From assembly GCA_963920665.1 (NCBI GenBank), contig OY987272.1:10049001-10113000 (forward strand): DNA of 64,000 nucleotides, read 5' to 3'. The notes beneath the pieces are model-generated. The model did no database searches and was not told the DNA's origin. It saw only the letters and a program-made list of their open reading frames with translations. This document shows positions 47,696 to 59,481 of this stretch, in pieces (positions within the stretch are counted from its first letter, which is position 1; each line of letters starts with the position of its first letter). This DNA comes from Straminergon stramineum (taxonomy: Eukaryota; Streptophyta; Bryopsida; Hypnales; Calliergonaceae). A program made the position numbers and the translations under genes.

Positions 47696-48774
47696 TTGTC
47701 AAAGTCCAGATTCATCAAATCGCATGCATCAACTATGTCATCTCCTCCATGAATATGTCTCGTTTGGCATTGACCAATGTGAGGATCACCGAAGGCAACC
47801 AATTAGGCCCTCGATCTTTCCTCGCACGCTTCAGTGGAATTCAGTGAACTATTGTAGGGGAAGGAGGACTTCGGCTTGGCAGAAGAACAATTGGTTGAGC
47901 GAGAGTTGCTATAACTCAATTCACATCCATGATAGTACCTTTGCAATTGCATAGTGAGCCCACGTCATTGAAATTATTTTGATCAAGTATTCATTGTAGC
48001 ATCGGAGTTTGTGTGTATGCTGTTCAGGTCAATGTTTCCATTGAAATGAGACTTGACAATCTCAGGAGGCTAGAAGCTCAAACTTACCTTCCACTACGAT
48101 GGATCCATTCCCAATTGTTGCGCCGTTTGTTGCAGCATCAAGTGTATTCTCCATGGTAAGATTCCTGTACTTTCAATGGAACCCAAATGAAGTTAGCAGA
48201 TTGAGCATGAAGTCGCAGATTTGCCAAAAAAAAGGTACGCATTACAAGCATTGTAGAGAGACCATCAATACAAACCTGATCAAAGGCGACAAAGTTAAAT
48301 AGTTTCTATAGTATACCAATGCTGCAAGGGCGATGAAGGATGTCGTCATGGCATTGCACTTTATACCTGTAGATCCCATGCATTTCGCCACCATCATTCC
48401 ATTCCATGTCTATATTTTTGGTAAATTGTGAGGCATGACTTTCGGGATCTTTTGTTTTGGATCCAGTAGTTTGCAAAGCATATGCGCCACTCTTTTGTAA
48501 TTGTCCGTCTGGGGGCTCATTAATTAAAATTGGTCACAAATCTCTCAAATCTTCGATTTCTGAAGTTTCCACTCTTACATACAAACCGCCACAAAAATCG
48601 TAACACCCACAACAGTGAACTTCTCTTCCGTCCTAACCACCACTCTTATTTTGTGCCACGTAGGTGTCCACGTAGGATCAGGATTTACCGATTGCAGCAG
48701 GTGGGAAAAACCACAAACTTATGCTTTCACAACATCCCAATTCTCTTGCACTTAACACCAAGTGTGAATGTATC

Positions 48775-49689
48775 TTATGTATATTTCAATTCAGTCAAAA
48801 AACCATATAATTGACTTTGAAGATGTTCTATTCATTTCAAATTGTGAAATTTGAAACAACCTTGAATAAAGGTTTCATTTGATATTGACCCTGTATTGTA
48901 GAATATCTTGCACACTTGCCACACTTTGTTTGATTGTCTGTGTTTTAAGTCATTTGACCTTTCATATAAATGTTTTCCAAGTAGTCAAATTAAGAGTTAG
49001 AGGTGTAATTTACCAAGAAGGAATACGAAGTAATGTACAAATCTTGTTTATATAGATCCGACATAGGGCTTCATTCTAACCACCTTATTCTAATTGCTTC
49101 GGAGACAATCAGAATGTAAGGCAAATAGTTTGAATATGAAACAAGTGTGCTTCAGGGAATGATAGTGTGGCAAGTGTATAGGATATTTTGAATGTCATTG
49201 AAGAGTGTTGGATTAAAGAGGTATGATTGTAATGAAATTGACAAGACCATCAAACTAATGAGATGCAAAAAATAATTCAAACCTTGTCTTTTAGAAGGCC
49301 AAATGGCACCATCCATCTTCAATGCAATAAATTTCTATTTGTCTCTAAAATCTACAACAAATGCAAGGGAATTGTCGAAGAAGGAATGGACACCCATTAT
49401 CAAAGTTGTACATTAGTAGAAGAAGCCATTGGCTGGAAGAGTCATTGAGCAAGTGCCATTAAAGAAACTACACCTATGAGAAACTTATAAGCAATTAAAT
49501 TTGGATCCCATTATTATATTGAAAACTTTTCTATAGGATCTTCTTGGTAGTCAAAAAGGAGATTTTAGATTCTCTTAGAAAGTTTTTTTGGGACACTGTA
49601 TGAATAAAGTATGAATTTTCAAAGTGTTGGAAAATAAGTGTTTCGAAAACCAACCCTAGACTTTCATGAATAGTGAGAGTGCATTTAGA
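48775..49689. other. AT-rich DNA between the Harbinger element and gypsy remains
   Basis: No gene recognised. The right part may belong to the decayed gypsy element whose reverse transcriptase starts near 49690, but I could not read protease or gag motifs. Confidence 0.45.
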
Positions 49690-51340
49690 CAAGAATCTAT
49701 AGGGGTCAATTCACATTCATCTTGAAGACAAACACCCTATTTTCAAGCAGCTTTACAAGCTCATTACATCTAAAGGGTGGATGTTCAAACTTGATGTAAG
49801 GAATTATTAACAAAAGGATTCATTGAGATCTCCAATGGAGAGTATGCATGTCGCGGCGTTAGTAACACCTTACAGGTTCAACTAGATTTCAAGAGCCCTT
49901 CACAGCTTTTAGGGCTCACCATGCTCCAATACCAGTATCACTTAGGCCCGAACTAACTAACACTGCACATGCTATGCTTTCATAGCATTAGTTCTCATTT
50001 TCAACTTACATCACTAAGTCCTAGTGCCCGGGACTTCTAGTAACTACTCCACTCATGGCACCTGGCATGTCAATTGGTGACATCAAGCGGAACTTCCATC
50101 TTACTGTACTAGGACTCATGGTGGCACTACTCACCACGGTCTTAACCGCCCTTGGTTGTCACCCCACTCCGCACTAGCCCCTTTGTGTACTTGCTACTTT
50201 CAGACCAACATTAACCAGGACTCACAACTCGGGACACATTGCCAAGGGCCTAGCAAGGAGCAGGACTCCAACCAAACGGTGCCACGAGACACACATACAA
50301 GTGTCCCAAGGAGCCTTGAAGCCGGTGGTGAGGTTACATCACCACCCATAAGTCACCAGGACTCACCAAGGCTCCAAGAGGGAGGAAGGAAGGAGACCAA
50401 CCCCTCCTATAGTACTCTCTGTAGTATTCGATAGCCCCCTCCCCCCTTGTGAGTCAAAGGGACTTCCCAAACCCCCTTGGGTTTTGGAAGACCACCCGTT
50501 TCCAACCAAATTCCCCAAGTTTCCACTTTGTTTGGACTCTCGAACTTCCAAATGGCATAACTTTGTTTCCAGAGTTTTAAATCCCACATGCGAGCCCATT
50601 TCGGATATCTACGTGACGATTAGATGCTGATGGACTACTCATTTGTCCCATTTGGACAAGTTCTCACAAAGTTATGACCCTCCAAAGATTCGGGTTCATT
50701 GGGAGGGGCGTCAATCCTTCACCACGGCCCTTCTTTTGGGCATAACTTTTGGCTCATATCTTAGAACCTTGTAATGCTTGTCATTCTAGGTTCCTTGTCT
50801 TTGTATCTTTCGAATGATATGCTACATGCCATGCTTTGTTCAATGATTCTTTAGGAACCCCTCACACCTAGCCTTTGAGTGTTCTAGCATCACTAGGACA
50901 CCCCCAACTTTGAACGGCCATAACTTCTAGCCTACTAGTCCAAATCATGCGTTCTTTGTACATTTAGAAGTGTATTTTCAAGAGCTTTCCAAGAATGTAT
51001 GACATGACACTATGCCCTTTTTAACCAAGGCGCTATTGCACCCTATTTGCTCAGGAATCTCTCATTTCTCCCTTCTTAGCCTATTGCAAGGATTGGAAAG
51101 TCACCCCCAAGGTCCCCCTTACTCACTAAGGCACTTTGGGCACCCCAAGGAGATAAGGGCATGACAACTCATGTACTATGGTTATGCCTTCAAAAAATGA
51201 TAACTTTAGCAACTAGACAAAAAAAACAAATGTATAATAACTATTGTTTAGGTTAACAATAAGACCATGTTAGAGTTGTACTTGATGTTAGAAGAGTTGT
51301 TTGATGTGGTGGGATTATCTCAAGTCTCAAGTACTTTTGG
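49690..51340 (+). pseudogene. Ty3/gypsy reverse-transcriptase fragment, split by a solo LTR
   Basis: The left piece (about 49690-49848) reads HLEDKHPIFKQLYKL and then, after a frameshift, CKELLTKGFIEISNGEYA, the start of the gypsy reverse-transcriptase domain. The right piece (51167-51340) reads MVMPSKNDNFSN and, further on, NNKTMLELYLMLEELFDVVG, the following conserved blocks. The catalytic YxDD part is not preserved. If the inserted LTR and one target copy are left out, the two pieces join in frame at GEYA-C-TMVMP. Stops and frameshifts show it is long dead. Confidence 0.65.
49849..51166. mobile_element. Solo LTR (1.3 kb) inserted in the gypsy reverse-transcriptase fragment
   Basis: The interval starts TGTCGCGGCGTTAG and ends AAGGGCATGACA, with the TG...CA and short inverted TGTC/GACA ends of an LTR. 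Composition is less AT-rich than the flanks and there is no coding capacity. The expected 5-bp target duplication would be ATGCA (49844-49848) and ACTCA (51167-51171), with two mismatches. The strongest argument is that both flanks are consecutive parts of one reverse-transcriptase gene. Orientation is not resolved. Confidence 0.55.
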
Positions 51341-51439
51341 AAGTCCTAACAAAGGTGGGGCTCCCAAAACTTAGACTAATGAAGTAGGAGAAGGTACAAC
51401 AAAAGTGCTTAGGATAGTGCTACTAGATGAAAATTCCAA

Positions 51440-54400
51440 TTAATTATAAAGTCCAAGTGGCTTAGTGGTTGGAAATGATGGAATAAGTATTGTCATGATA
51501 GAAGACTCATACTCTGTCTCAAATCTACTGCAATAGTCTATTCACTTCTCCCATAGAGGGTCGAGACTTGGAATTGGGAAGGCAACAAAATAGTCCCAAT
51601 TGAAGCAAACTAACAACCCTAGCCATTTAGATCTCTTGGTTTATATCTGCAACTATGGATCTTGAGGCAATGTTAGAATTCAAATTAGAATAATGTGATG
51701 CCAAGACAAGAACTTGTAATCTTTCATCAAAAGTAGATATAAACCCGCTTGATGGTACAAAATTCCAAGCATTTTGGGATCCGCCATACCAAAAAGTGAC
51801 CTACTTTCATGAGCTCACCAAATCATAGACAACAATATAAGATCCTCAAGTTCTATTGCCCAAAGGAGGCTTTCTACACACCACTTCCAACACCAAGATG
51901 CCAAAACTATAAACATTAGATTTTTTTGTTGCTTTACCTGTGTATGGCTATTCAAGAGCCATATAGCCAAATGTACCTGCTACCAAAGTCATCTTGTCCA
52001 ATTTATGGTAATCTATCAAACAGAAAAGTCTAAAATCTCCAATGTAGGCTTTGAAATCCACATCTAACAACACATTACTAAATTTGATGTCTAGGTGCAA
52101 AATACAACTTAAGCAATCTTCATGCAAGTACCTTAGGGTTGCACCTACCTCTTTCAGAATGGAATGCTACATTTTCAAAGATAGGACTTTTTGCTTTCTA
52201 TTTTTATGAAGCCAATCATTGAGAGTTCCATTAGACAAGCATTCATACACCAATAATCATTTGCCTTTTTCTTGACACCATCCATACAAGCTTACAACAT
52301 TTCGATGTTGAATTTGGCCTAGACTTGCCACTTTTGCATGAAAGAAGGATTGAGCTTGCTTATTTTCTAATATATTGATTTGTTTTACAACAACCAAAAC
52401 ACCCCTACCTAGACAAATGTAGATTCAATAGTTCAAACCTCTTTTACAAAGAATTGAATTGTACTTGTTTTAGGAAGATTGCATAGAACTTACTTGTAAG
52501 ATAACCATGCAATGTTTTCAAGCACAAGAACCCTAGCCCAAAAATGTTATCACTAATTGACAATTTTGCAAAATTTTGAACTTTGGGATTTTCTTCCATT
52601 TTTTGGATTTTCTTTTTTCTCAAGCCTTCTTCAAAATGGACATGTCTATACTAATATTTTACTTTGCAAAAATTTTCACATCCTATTTTTGGAGTTGAAA
52701 ATGTCTAAACTAGTACATTTGTAATATGTCATAACATGCTGAAGACGAATATGCACAAAATAGACAATGCTATACTAGGATTTAGGGGATGTCAATTATA
52801 TAGTACATGCTCTAGACATAGAACTACCTTATTCCAAAATGGGTATCCTTCCGAAATGAAGCTTCTCTCTAAAAAACTAATAATTTGAAAACATTTCAAA
52901 CCATGATTGCATTCATGCAATGGGTAGGATTTGGGAAGCTAAGGAATGAGAATCTTCATTTTTAAGGTATTCTTATAGATCGCCCCTTGTTGGTTTTCTA
53001 TTTTAAAATAACACAGTAAATTGTTTGCACCATGATGTTCTACACTAGAACACTCAAATAACAAGAGAAATGTACATTTTCTATTTTTAGTGTATTGCCT
53101 TTTCCCACAATGTTTCAAAAATTTGCATATAGAAGTTTTGGGGATAAGAGTTGATCAACATGACCAACTAAGAATTGTATTAGCACACTAAAATGCACTT
53201 CCAAAAAACTTAAATTCAAATGAAGAGCTATCAAACTCATTATACAATCCACCTTGCACCAATTGTTTAAATGTAATTTCTTTTATAAATAGAAATTTCA
53301 AATAACTCCAAATCAACACTTGCATGTTTAAATTTTCAATGGTGAAAATCATCAAAATCTTTACTCTTTCCATTGGGACCATTTTCAAAGCCAATGGATA
53401 CATAGAATTTTGTAGAACTCAAATCAAGTGAAATTGACAAACTTTGTTCAAAGCTAGGAAATCAAGAATATTTGGTAAGCTTTACACTTCACTTATGGTA
53501 CATATATGCCTTTGAAGACCTCTCAAAAATCAAATATCTACCTTTTCAGTGAAAAATAAAATTTCTCAACAGTTAACCTTCAAAATTGCCTATAAATTTT
53601 TTTTAGCAGTCAAAAGAATTTAACTACCAAAATGAGCTTGAAATTTCAAATTAATCGTGTGTAGTCAGTTGGGCACTTAGGGGATAATATCCACCTAGAT
53701 AGAAAGTTTTAGATATTTTGAGTACATTTTGTACTCTATTATGTGATATGAATTTTTTCAATTTTTATTCAGATTTCCAAAAAAATTGAAATTCCTCTTG
53801 ACTCATAGAGGACATGAAAATACATTTGTGAGAAAAAAATTCAATCATTGATGCAAGGTAGGATGTCCATAAAGCAACCTTTATTAGCTAATTTGCAATT
53901 GTGAAGAGTTCAACTTCTTGAAATAATTTTCAATAATTTTCCTTGATAAACAAATGGCATTTAATTCAAGATGTTTCATTATATTTTGGACCTTTGTGGA
54001 ATTGGTTATGAATTTTGAAGAAGGAATCACAAAGGGCTCTAATATGCTCATTGTTGGTACATTAACCCATTAAGGGCTAGTCAACGACTTTTTGGTTGAA
54101 ATTGACACTTTTTCATTGGTAGCCAAATTTTTAGAATAAATTTGGATATAGACAAAAGGGGACGGGTGTGGGAATTGAGAAATGAATGTATTTGGACAAG
54201 AGTCAAGATAATTTGTGTTAGCATGCAGTTTAGGGGTTGAAAAAACTAACAAAATATGGGCTAAAAATACAAAAGTCTTCCAACAAGGGCACCTTGAATT
54301 GCCACAAAATTTGTTGTAGAGGCCCAATCATTCATGCCAAATCCATCAGTACAATCAATTCTCTAGACTGCATCATGATTTGATATTTTGTCTATGTTTA

Positions 54401-55880
54401 GCTTGAGACCACAAAATGTCTTGCCCACCCCAAAAATCGACCATGGTCCTTAATGGGATAAGGAATACAACTGGGACATTGAAAAAAGCAATGTGTACCT
54501 GTACATTAGTGAACGCTTTTAGAACTTGAATTGTTTTAAAACCTCCTACCTTAGTTGCAAAATTGGAGCATTCAAAGACAGAAAATTTGAAGTTTGAAAA
54601 AGTGGTCACTGGTTTGTCCTTCTAAGCTAAATGGCATCTCCCTGAGACATATGCCCAAAAGTCAATTAAAAGTCTAATTATACAGAAACTTTGAATCAAA
54701 GAGTTCTCACCTCCAAAAGAGCCTTTGTAAGACAACTCCTGATCCACCACGTTTGAGGAGATTTCTTGCATCAAAGTTCTCGGTTGCCTTGCGGAGCTCA
54801 TTATACGTAAAAACACGTGGTCCCATGTGATACCTTGTTAAAGGAGTGTACCTGGTGGATGGCGTTGCAAATGAAAAAGATGGACCAAAGAATCACCAAA
54901 GCAGCAAGCGCTCCAAATAGAACTCCTCCTGGGTTATACAAACCCACGTTCTTGACCTCAAATAGTGAAGCATCATTTGGAGCGTCGACTCTTATACCTC
55001 GGTGCTGAAGAAGCTCCAGGACAAGAGCTCATGCTCTTCCAAACGGTGGACATCTGAGTTTCCCCACAATGAGAGGTATGCGTCATCTCCGATCCCCCTG
55101 GGAAATTGGTAATTGGAAATGAGAGGAGAGGTTGCGAAGGTTTGGGATCTGATCTGTCTGCCATCCGGATTTCTAGTGTCTGGGATGAGCTATCGAAATC
55201 AATCCAAGCCGTCAGTATCCTCCCATTGGAGAAATATGAGCAATGCGTGTCATTGCCACAAAGGTTGTGGGGTGTATGCTTCCGGATCATATTTATATTC
55301 AAGATTTTCCCCAATCCGGATGAAGTTATTGCTGGGCTCCGTGGGGCTATTCGGATTCTAAGTTGTTTCAAAAGCTACAGAAAAGCGTGGAGGAGTGAAT
55401 GAATCGGTTTCAGATTGTACCGGTATCGTCCTGCATGGACCAACATTTCCCGGTTGGGTGACTTTGCCTTTCAGGATAGCCACGGGTACTTTTCTGAGGA
55501 TGACAAAGCCGAATCCAATTGCATCTGAGGCTTTTTTGACTGTAATCCCAAGGCAAGCCGTGCCTGGTGAACGTGAAGGAGAAAGTGGTGCTGAAGGAAG
55601 CCACTCTCCCAGTTGCTCCATTCTGAATATGGACCGTTTTCCCAGAAAATAGAGCTCCACAAGACCCTCTGGAATCAAGCGTCCTGGCACCTGCGTTGAT
55701 GATGTAGGAACGATTGGCGGCTTCGTATGCAGCATCTATAAATGTGAGGAAATGGTCCCGAGATTCAGGCGAGAATTGAATGAAGCGAAAGAGAATTGCG
55801 TGGCTGCAGTTGCAGCTGAGAGAAGAAACCCAAACAGGAAGGTGAGACGTTGTACAGTAGTGGATGCCCCATTGAATCAA
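51440..55880 (-). pseudogene. L-type lectin receptor-like kinase, broken in both lectin and kinase parts
   Basis: Signal-peptide-like LTFLFGFLLSAATA lies near 55840. Lectin blocks follow in shifting frames: AYEAANRSYIINAGARTLDS and GATGRVASFSTTFSF, DAIGFGFVIL, FSVAFETT, AWIDFDSSSQTLEIRM, and ELLSWSFFSTEV. A membrane helix (GVLFGALAALVILWSIFFIC) ends near 54860. Juxtamembrane and P-loop text FTYNELRKATENFDARNLL, then a frameshift before YKGSFGG, reaches a donor at 54710. The kinase resumes at about 52430 after a 2.3-kb gap, as VVVKQI, ASLGQIQHRNVVSLYGWC, YLHEDCLSCILHLDIKFSNV, GDFRLF, VAGTFGYM, KSNVYSFGILVLEVV, GLFCCLPNSKSRPSMGEV. HRD is HLD and DFG is DFR. The lectin half has at least four frameshifts; the kinase half has about seven stops and no frameshift down to the end. 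That the halves are one gene is inferred from order, strand and matching break point. Confidence 0.8.
54066..54457. mobile_element. Short TTAA/CCC-ended element (E9) in the receptor-kinase intron
   Basis: Left: TTAA (54062-54065) then CCCATTAAGGGCTAGTC. Right, opposite strand: TTAT then CCCATTAAGGACCATGGTC. That gives a 10-bp perfect inverted end plus partial matches; the right flank has lost TTAA by one change. Non-coding, 392 bp. Confidence 0.4.
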
Positions 55881-57198
55881 ATTATATCTCTCGATCTCCG
55901 TGGAATCTATTGTGGTGGTCTTAGCTTGTGTCGAAGTTGCTCCCACGAGAGATTGTGTCTGGTTCCCAGATTGCCAACAGGGAAAGGTTGTGCTCCTTAT
56001 TCACAATGTTCGCCGCTTTGACTTCACCCAGGCATCCGATGCCCTCGTACGTTCCGAGTGTAACAGCATCTGGATATTGAAACTTCCGGTAATTTCAATG
56101 CAGGGAGTCAGGCCAGGAAACCTCTCATTAACCCAAGTGATGCTCCCCCCGAATGGTACGCTGCCCTCGATCGATCTCTCATGCATGGCACTAGTCCAGC
56201 CAGCAACTGCCTTTCCTGCATGCGAAGTGAAAATTCAAACCTCCCGTCTCGGCAGCTGAATCCTCTTGTAATACCTAGTTTGCTCAATTACATCAGCAAC
56301 ATTTGGAGTTGTGCACGTGGTCCGCAGATCTGAAGTGATAATCTGATAAATATATCTCTGGAACCGGGTTGTGGGTGGGAATTGAACCTGGTAAGATATC
56401 AGTCTTATTGCATCGTATCTTCCAAAAGTTAATTGCCTCGATGTAGTTCAAATGGTGGTCAACTCTGGGCGACGCAAACCTTTTTCCAAGAGCATACGAG
56501 TATTCATATGCCCACATCGTGCAAGTGAGCCGGCAACATGGATAGTTCCTGAGAGACAATTGAATCAAGGCACCATAGCAAGCAACATGGGGAACAAATT
56601 GACAATTGGCTTCTAGAAAATAGGGATCTGATAGGTAGGTGTACACATCTCCAGAGTCCAGGCTCTTTTGCTGTGACTTCTTTCAAGCTTTAGCCTTACA
56701 CGCACGTGTTTGCTCATGCTGTGCCTAGGTCAGCAGTGTGGTATTTGGTATCTTGTGATAATAATAACTTATAAATGCTCGGAAGATTTTGGCGGAAGAT
56801 TGGATTGGTACGATGATTGTATGAGTGCTTGATTTGATTTTGACCATGACACAAGTGGCTTTGAGTCAGGGGCCAACGAAAGCCCCTCAGAACACTGTAT
56901 TTGACTACCTGCATGTTCATAAAGGGCCAAATGAATCCAAATGCAAGGTCCAGCTGCTAGTCGACGTCCCTGCCCTGCCAGTGATCAGAATTGTCATCTA
57001 AAGTTGAAGGCAACAAGTCACAAGTGCCGGCCAATAAGGTATGTAACCGCTAATGGCCATTAATGGTAGCTGAGCGTACTTACTATCCAGTATTTAGTGT
57101 CCATAGGCATCAATTTTGACATAAAGGTCTCTAAATTAATTATAAAAAAAAAATATGACTCCCCATGTTGCTTGCTATAGTGCCATTCAATCTATACC
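55881..57198. other. Region upstream of the receptor-kinase relic, unassigned
   Basis: Several open frames on the minus strand (56001-56186, and 56293-56646 reading YTYLSDPYFLEANCQFVPHV...) are Cys-containing and could be remains of another extracellular domain, but I cannot name the family. Composition to about 56950 resembles the lectin part more than the AT-rich flank. Confidence 0.3.
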
Positions 57199-57202
57199 TT
57201 AA

Positions 57203-57405
57203 CCCTGAAAGAATGGACTTTTGGAACCATGTGACATCATCTACTTAAAAAAGAAAAAAAGAAAATACTCATTAGGAGTCAAACTATTGTAGAAAATCTC
57301 CCCTTTCCACCCCTAATTTTGAGGATGAATAGTTGCACTTTCGTCCTATACAAAAGATAGTCTATCATCCATCAGACACTAAACATCCATGTCGACGTTT
57401 ATAGG
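57203..57405 (+). mobile_element. TTAA-flanked MITE, family A copy 3 (oldest)
   Basis: 203 bp with TTAA at 57199-57202 and 57406-57409. Shares GTGACATCATCTACTT, GGAGTCAAACTA, CTTTCCACCCCTAATTTTGA and GGATGAATAGTTGCACTT with copies 1 and 2. It is the most diverged copy and has lost part of the GC-rich left end. Confidence 0.65.
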
Positions 57406-57450
57406 TTAAGTTTGCTTGTTTTTTTTTTTAGACTTCATCTTCTAGTTTAA

Positions 57451-58381
57451 CCCCTAAAGAATGAACTGCATTTTTTGGCTACATGACAATTTTGGGTAGG
57501 TACGTGTAATTGGAGATTTCAATATTTTTGGCCCAAATTTTAATAGAAGTTGGGGACAAGTAATATCTTTCATATGCACTAAATTTCATGACATTTGGAA
57601 ATATGAGTCAAAAGTTATGGCCTAATGTGTTACTTTTTTTCGTAAACAGGAAGTTTGGGTAGATCTGAAAAAATAATTTTTTTTCAAAAACAAATATTCG
57701 AAATTGGTTTACTAGAGCTATGTATATACATGGAAAGCTTTGAATCATTCCATTTTGATCAATAAGATGTAAGTTATGAGGCTTTTTTGTTTGCAAGCAA
57801 TTATAGATTCTTTATTCTAAAATAAACTTTAAAGACCTTTATCTTACTCAATTTTCACTATTTTTCAAAAAAAAATGAAAGAATGGGATGTAGATTATTT
57901 ATTACAACTTTTATATCATTGTGATTGGCATTTTTCAATTCCATGATTAAATTATTAACAATTTAGTATTTTGAATCATTCTCTACTACTATCTAATTAC
58001 TATTTTTTTCCTATATGTTGTACAACTCCAAATTATCTGAAAATTTTCAAGCTTGTGGCCAACTTTTTAGGAAAAAGAATCCAAAGAAGCACCACCATTT
58101 TGGACATTTTTTCATAGAAAAGTGGGCTTCTGAAGTGCAATTGCCTTGTCTTTTGTAGGGCCAAAAAAATGATTTCAATGAATTTGAATGCTTATATCTT
58201 GCAATCCGGCATGTAGTGGAAATTTCTGAAATTTTTACCACATGTTTTCAAGTTAGCATGTTATAAGATCCTAAGGTTACATGTGTCAAAAAAAGTTTTT
58301 TTTCCAAAAATTTGGTAATTGTACTAAAAATGGCAGTTTGGGAGCATTTTTGGTATAAACATAGTCATGAAACTTTAGGTG
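57451..58381 (+). mobile_element. TTAA-flanked non-autonomous element (E4), relative of 13068-13990
   Basis: 931 bp, TTAA on both sides (57447-57450 and 58382-58385). Left end CCCCTAAAGAATGAACTGC; right end GAAACTTTAGGTG. The interior is collinear with 13068-13990 (see there). Non-coding. It lies only 41 bp from the family A copy that ends at 57405. Confidence 0.65.
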
Positions 58382-58588
58382 TTAATCACAATGAATTAAA
58401 TTTGGCATAGTTTGTGAAAAGCAAAGTTTCTTATTATGAAACTTGGTCATGACCTTTATGTAGCTTTGACAACTATATATGTTAGTTATAAAGGATCCAA
58501 AACTCCGCTTTCCAAAAGTTGGTGTTATATCAAAAATTATTTTCACCAAAATTGTACAAATTTTCAACTACTTAAGCCATATCTAGTA

Positions 58589-59155
58589 CTCCCTCTATCC
58601 CAAAATGATGTTCTTATTGGCCTCAATTTTTTGTCCCAAAACAATCTTCCTGTTGTACTTTACAATGTTGAAAATTGGTCAAATTTGACTTTTGATTACT
58701 ATGTGGGACTAGCAAAACGACTATGAGCAATGGTTTCCCTTCAATTCATAAAATCATCAATCAAAAGACAAATTACATGATTGAAGGGGTCAATCAACAT
58801 TGTTAGTTTTTATTTTTTGCACTTCTTTGAGTGTTTCTTGCTTGAAGGAGATGAAGCTTTGGTAGGTGGTATAGAGGTCTACGTATAGTTTGGGCCTATA
58901 CTAACCGCCCATAGAGAGACAAACTCACAGTGAATAATTATGTGCCCAATGGTAATCCTTGAAAATGCCCCTAAAAATTCACTTTTCAATATTCTAAAAC
59001 TACATTTTGAAAATGCTTCTGAAACTCAAAGTTCTTAGGACAGTAGGAGTGCACTAAACCCTACTTACATTGTGAAATGAGTTTTAAAATTGTTCTTTTT
59101 AGCCTTAATCCAGAACACTTTGTCCAACAAGAAGATCATTTGGGGACTTAGGGAG
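58589..59155. mobile_element. Stowaway-like (Tc1/mariner-type) element, complete ends
   Basis: Ends CTCCCTCTATCCCAAAATGA and, opposite strand, CTCCCTAAGTCCCCAAATGA, with TA at 58587-58588 and 59156-59157. The inverted repeat continues about 34 bp through GATCTTCTTGTTGG. Length 567 bp, non-coding. CTCCCTCCGT ends with TA duplication define Stowaway. Confidence 0.85.
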
Positions 59156-59481
59156 TAATAGATTTGACATCAAGATTTGATTCTAACCAAATTTATGGCA
59201 ATAAAATGCAAGTTCACCCACATTGATTTAAATCTCTCTAAAGGGTGGCTAAAATTTATTATTGCTTGATTGACAACAATCAAGCTAGTAAACAACCTGA
59301 GATTAATGAATGGCCACCAACAACTTGGCTAGAGGGTTGTACAACAAAGCTGGTGGCTCAAAGACATCTCAAGTGTGCCCCAATTTGATGGTAATGGCCT
59401 TGCATAGTATTTTGGATGTCTTAATTTGGCTGCTTGTGCTTAAATTATTGTTACCATTGTTTGGTTGTGGATCACTACTTA

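Larger units (their letters stand above)
43833..48774. mobile_element. PIF/Harbinger transposon, autonomous-type but decayed (tentative boundaries)
   Basis: The interval contains the two genes typical of the superfamily, a DDE transposase (+) and a Myb/SANT-like protein (-), converging. Possible inverted ends are GGTACAGTCACACTTGGCC at 43833 and, on the opposite strand, GATACATTCACACTTGGTG ending at 48774, with 15 of 19 identical. The implied length, 4.9 kb, is normal for a plant Harbinger. A clean 3-bp target duplication was not found, so the ends are provisional. 43860-44920 and 47700-48750 inside it are non-coding as far as I can see. Confidence 0.5.

Noticed and set aside
50363..50599. 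78-codon minus-strand frame inside the LTR interval
   Set aside because: No similarity and it lies wholly within a non-coding LTR.
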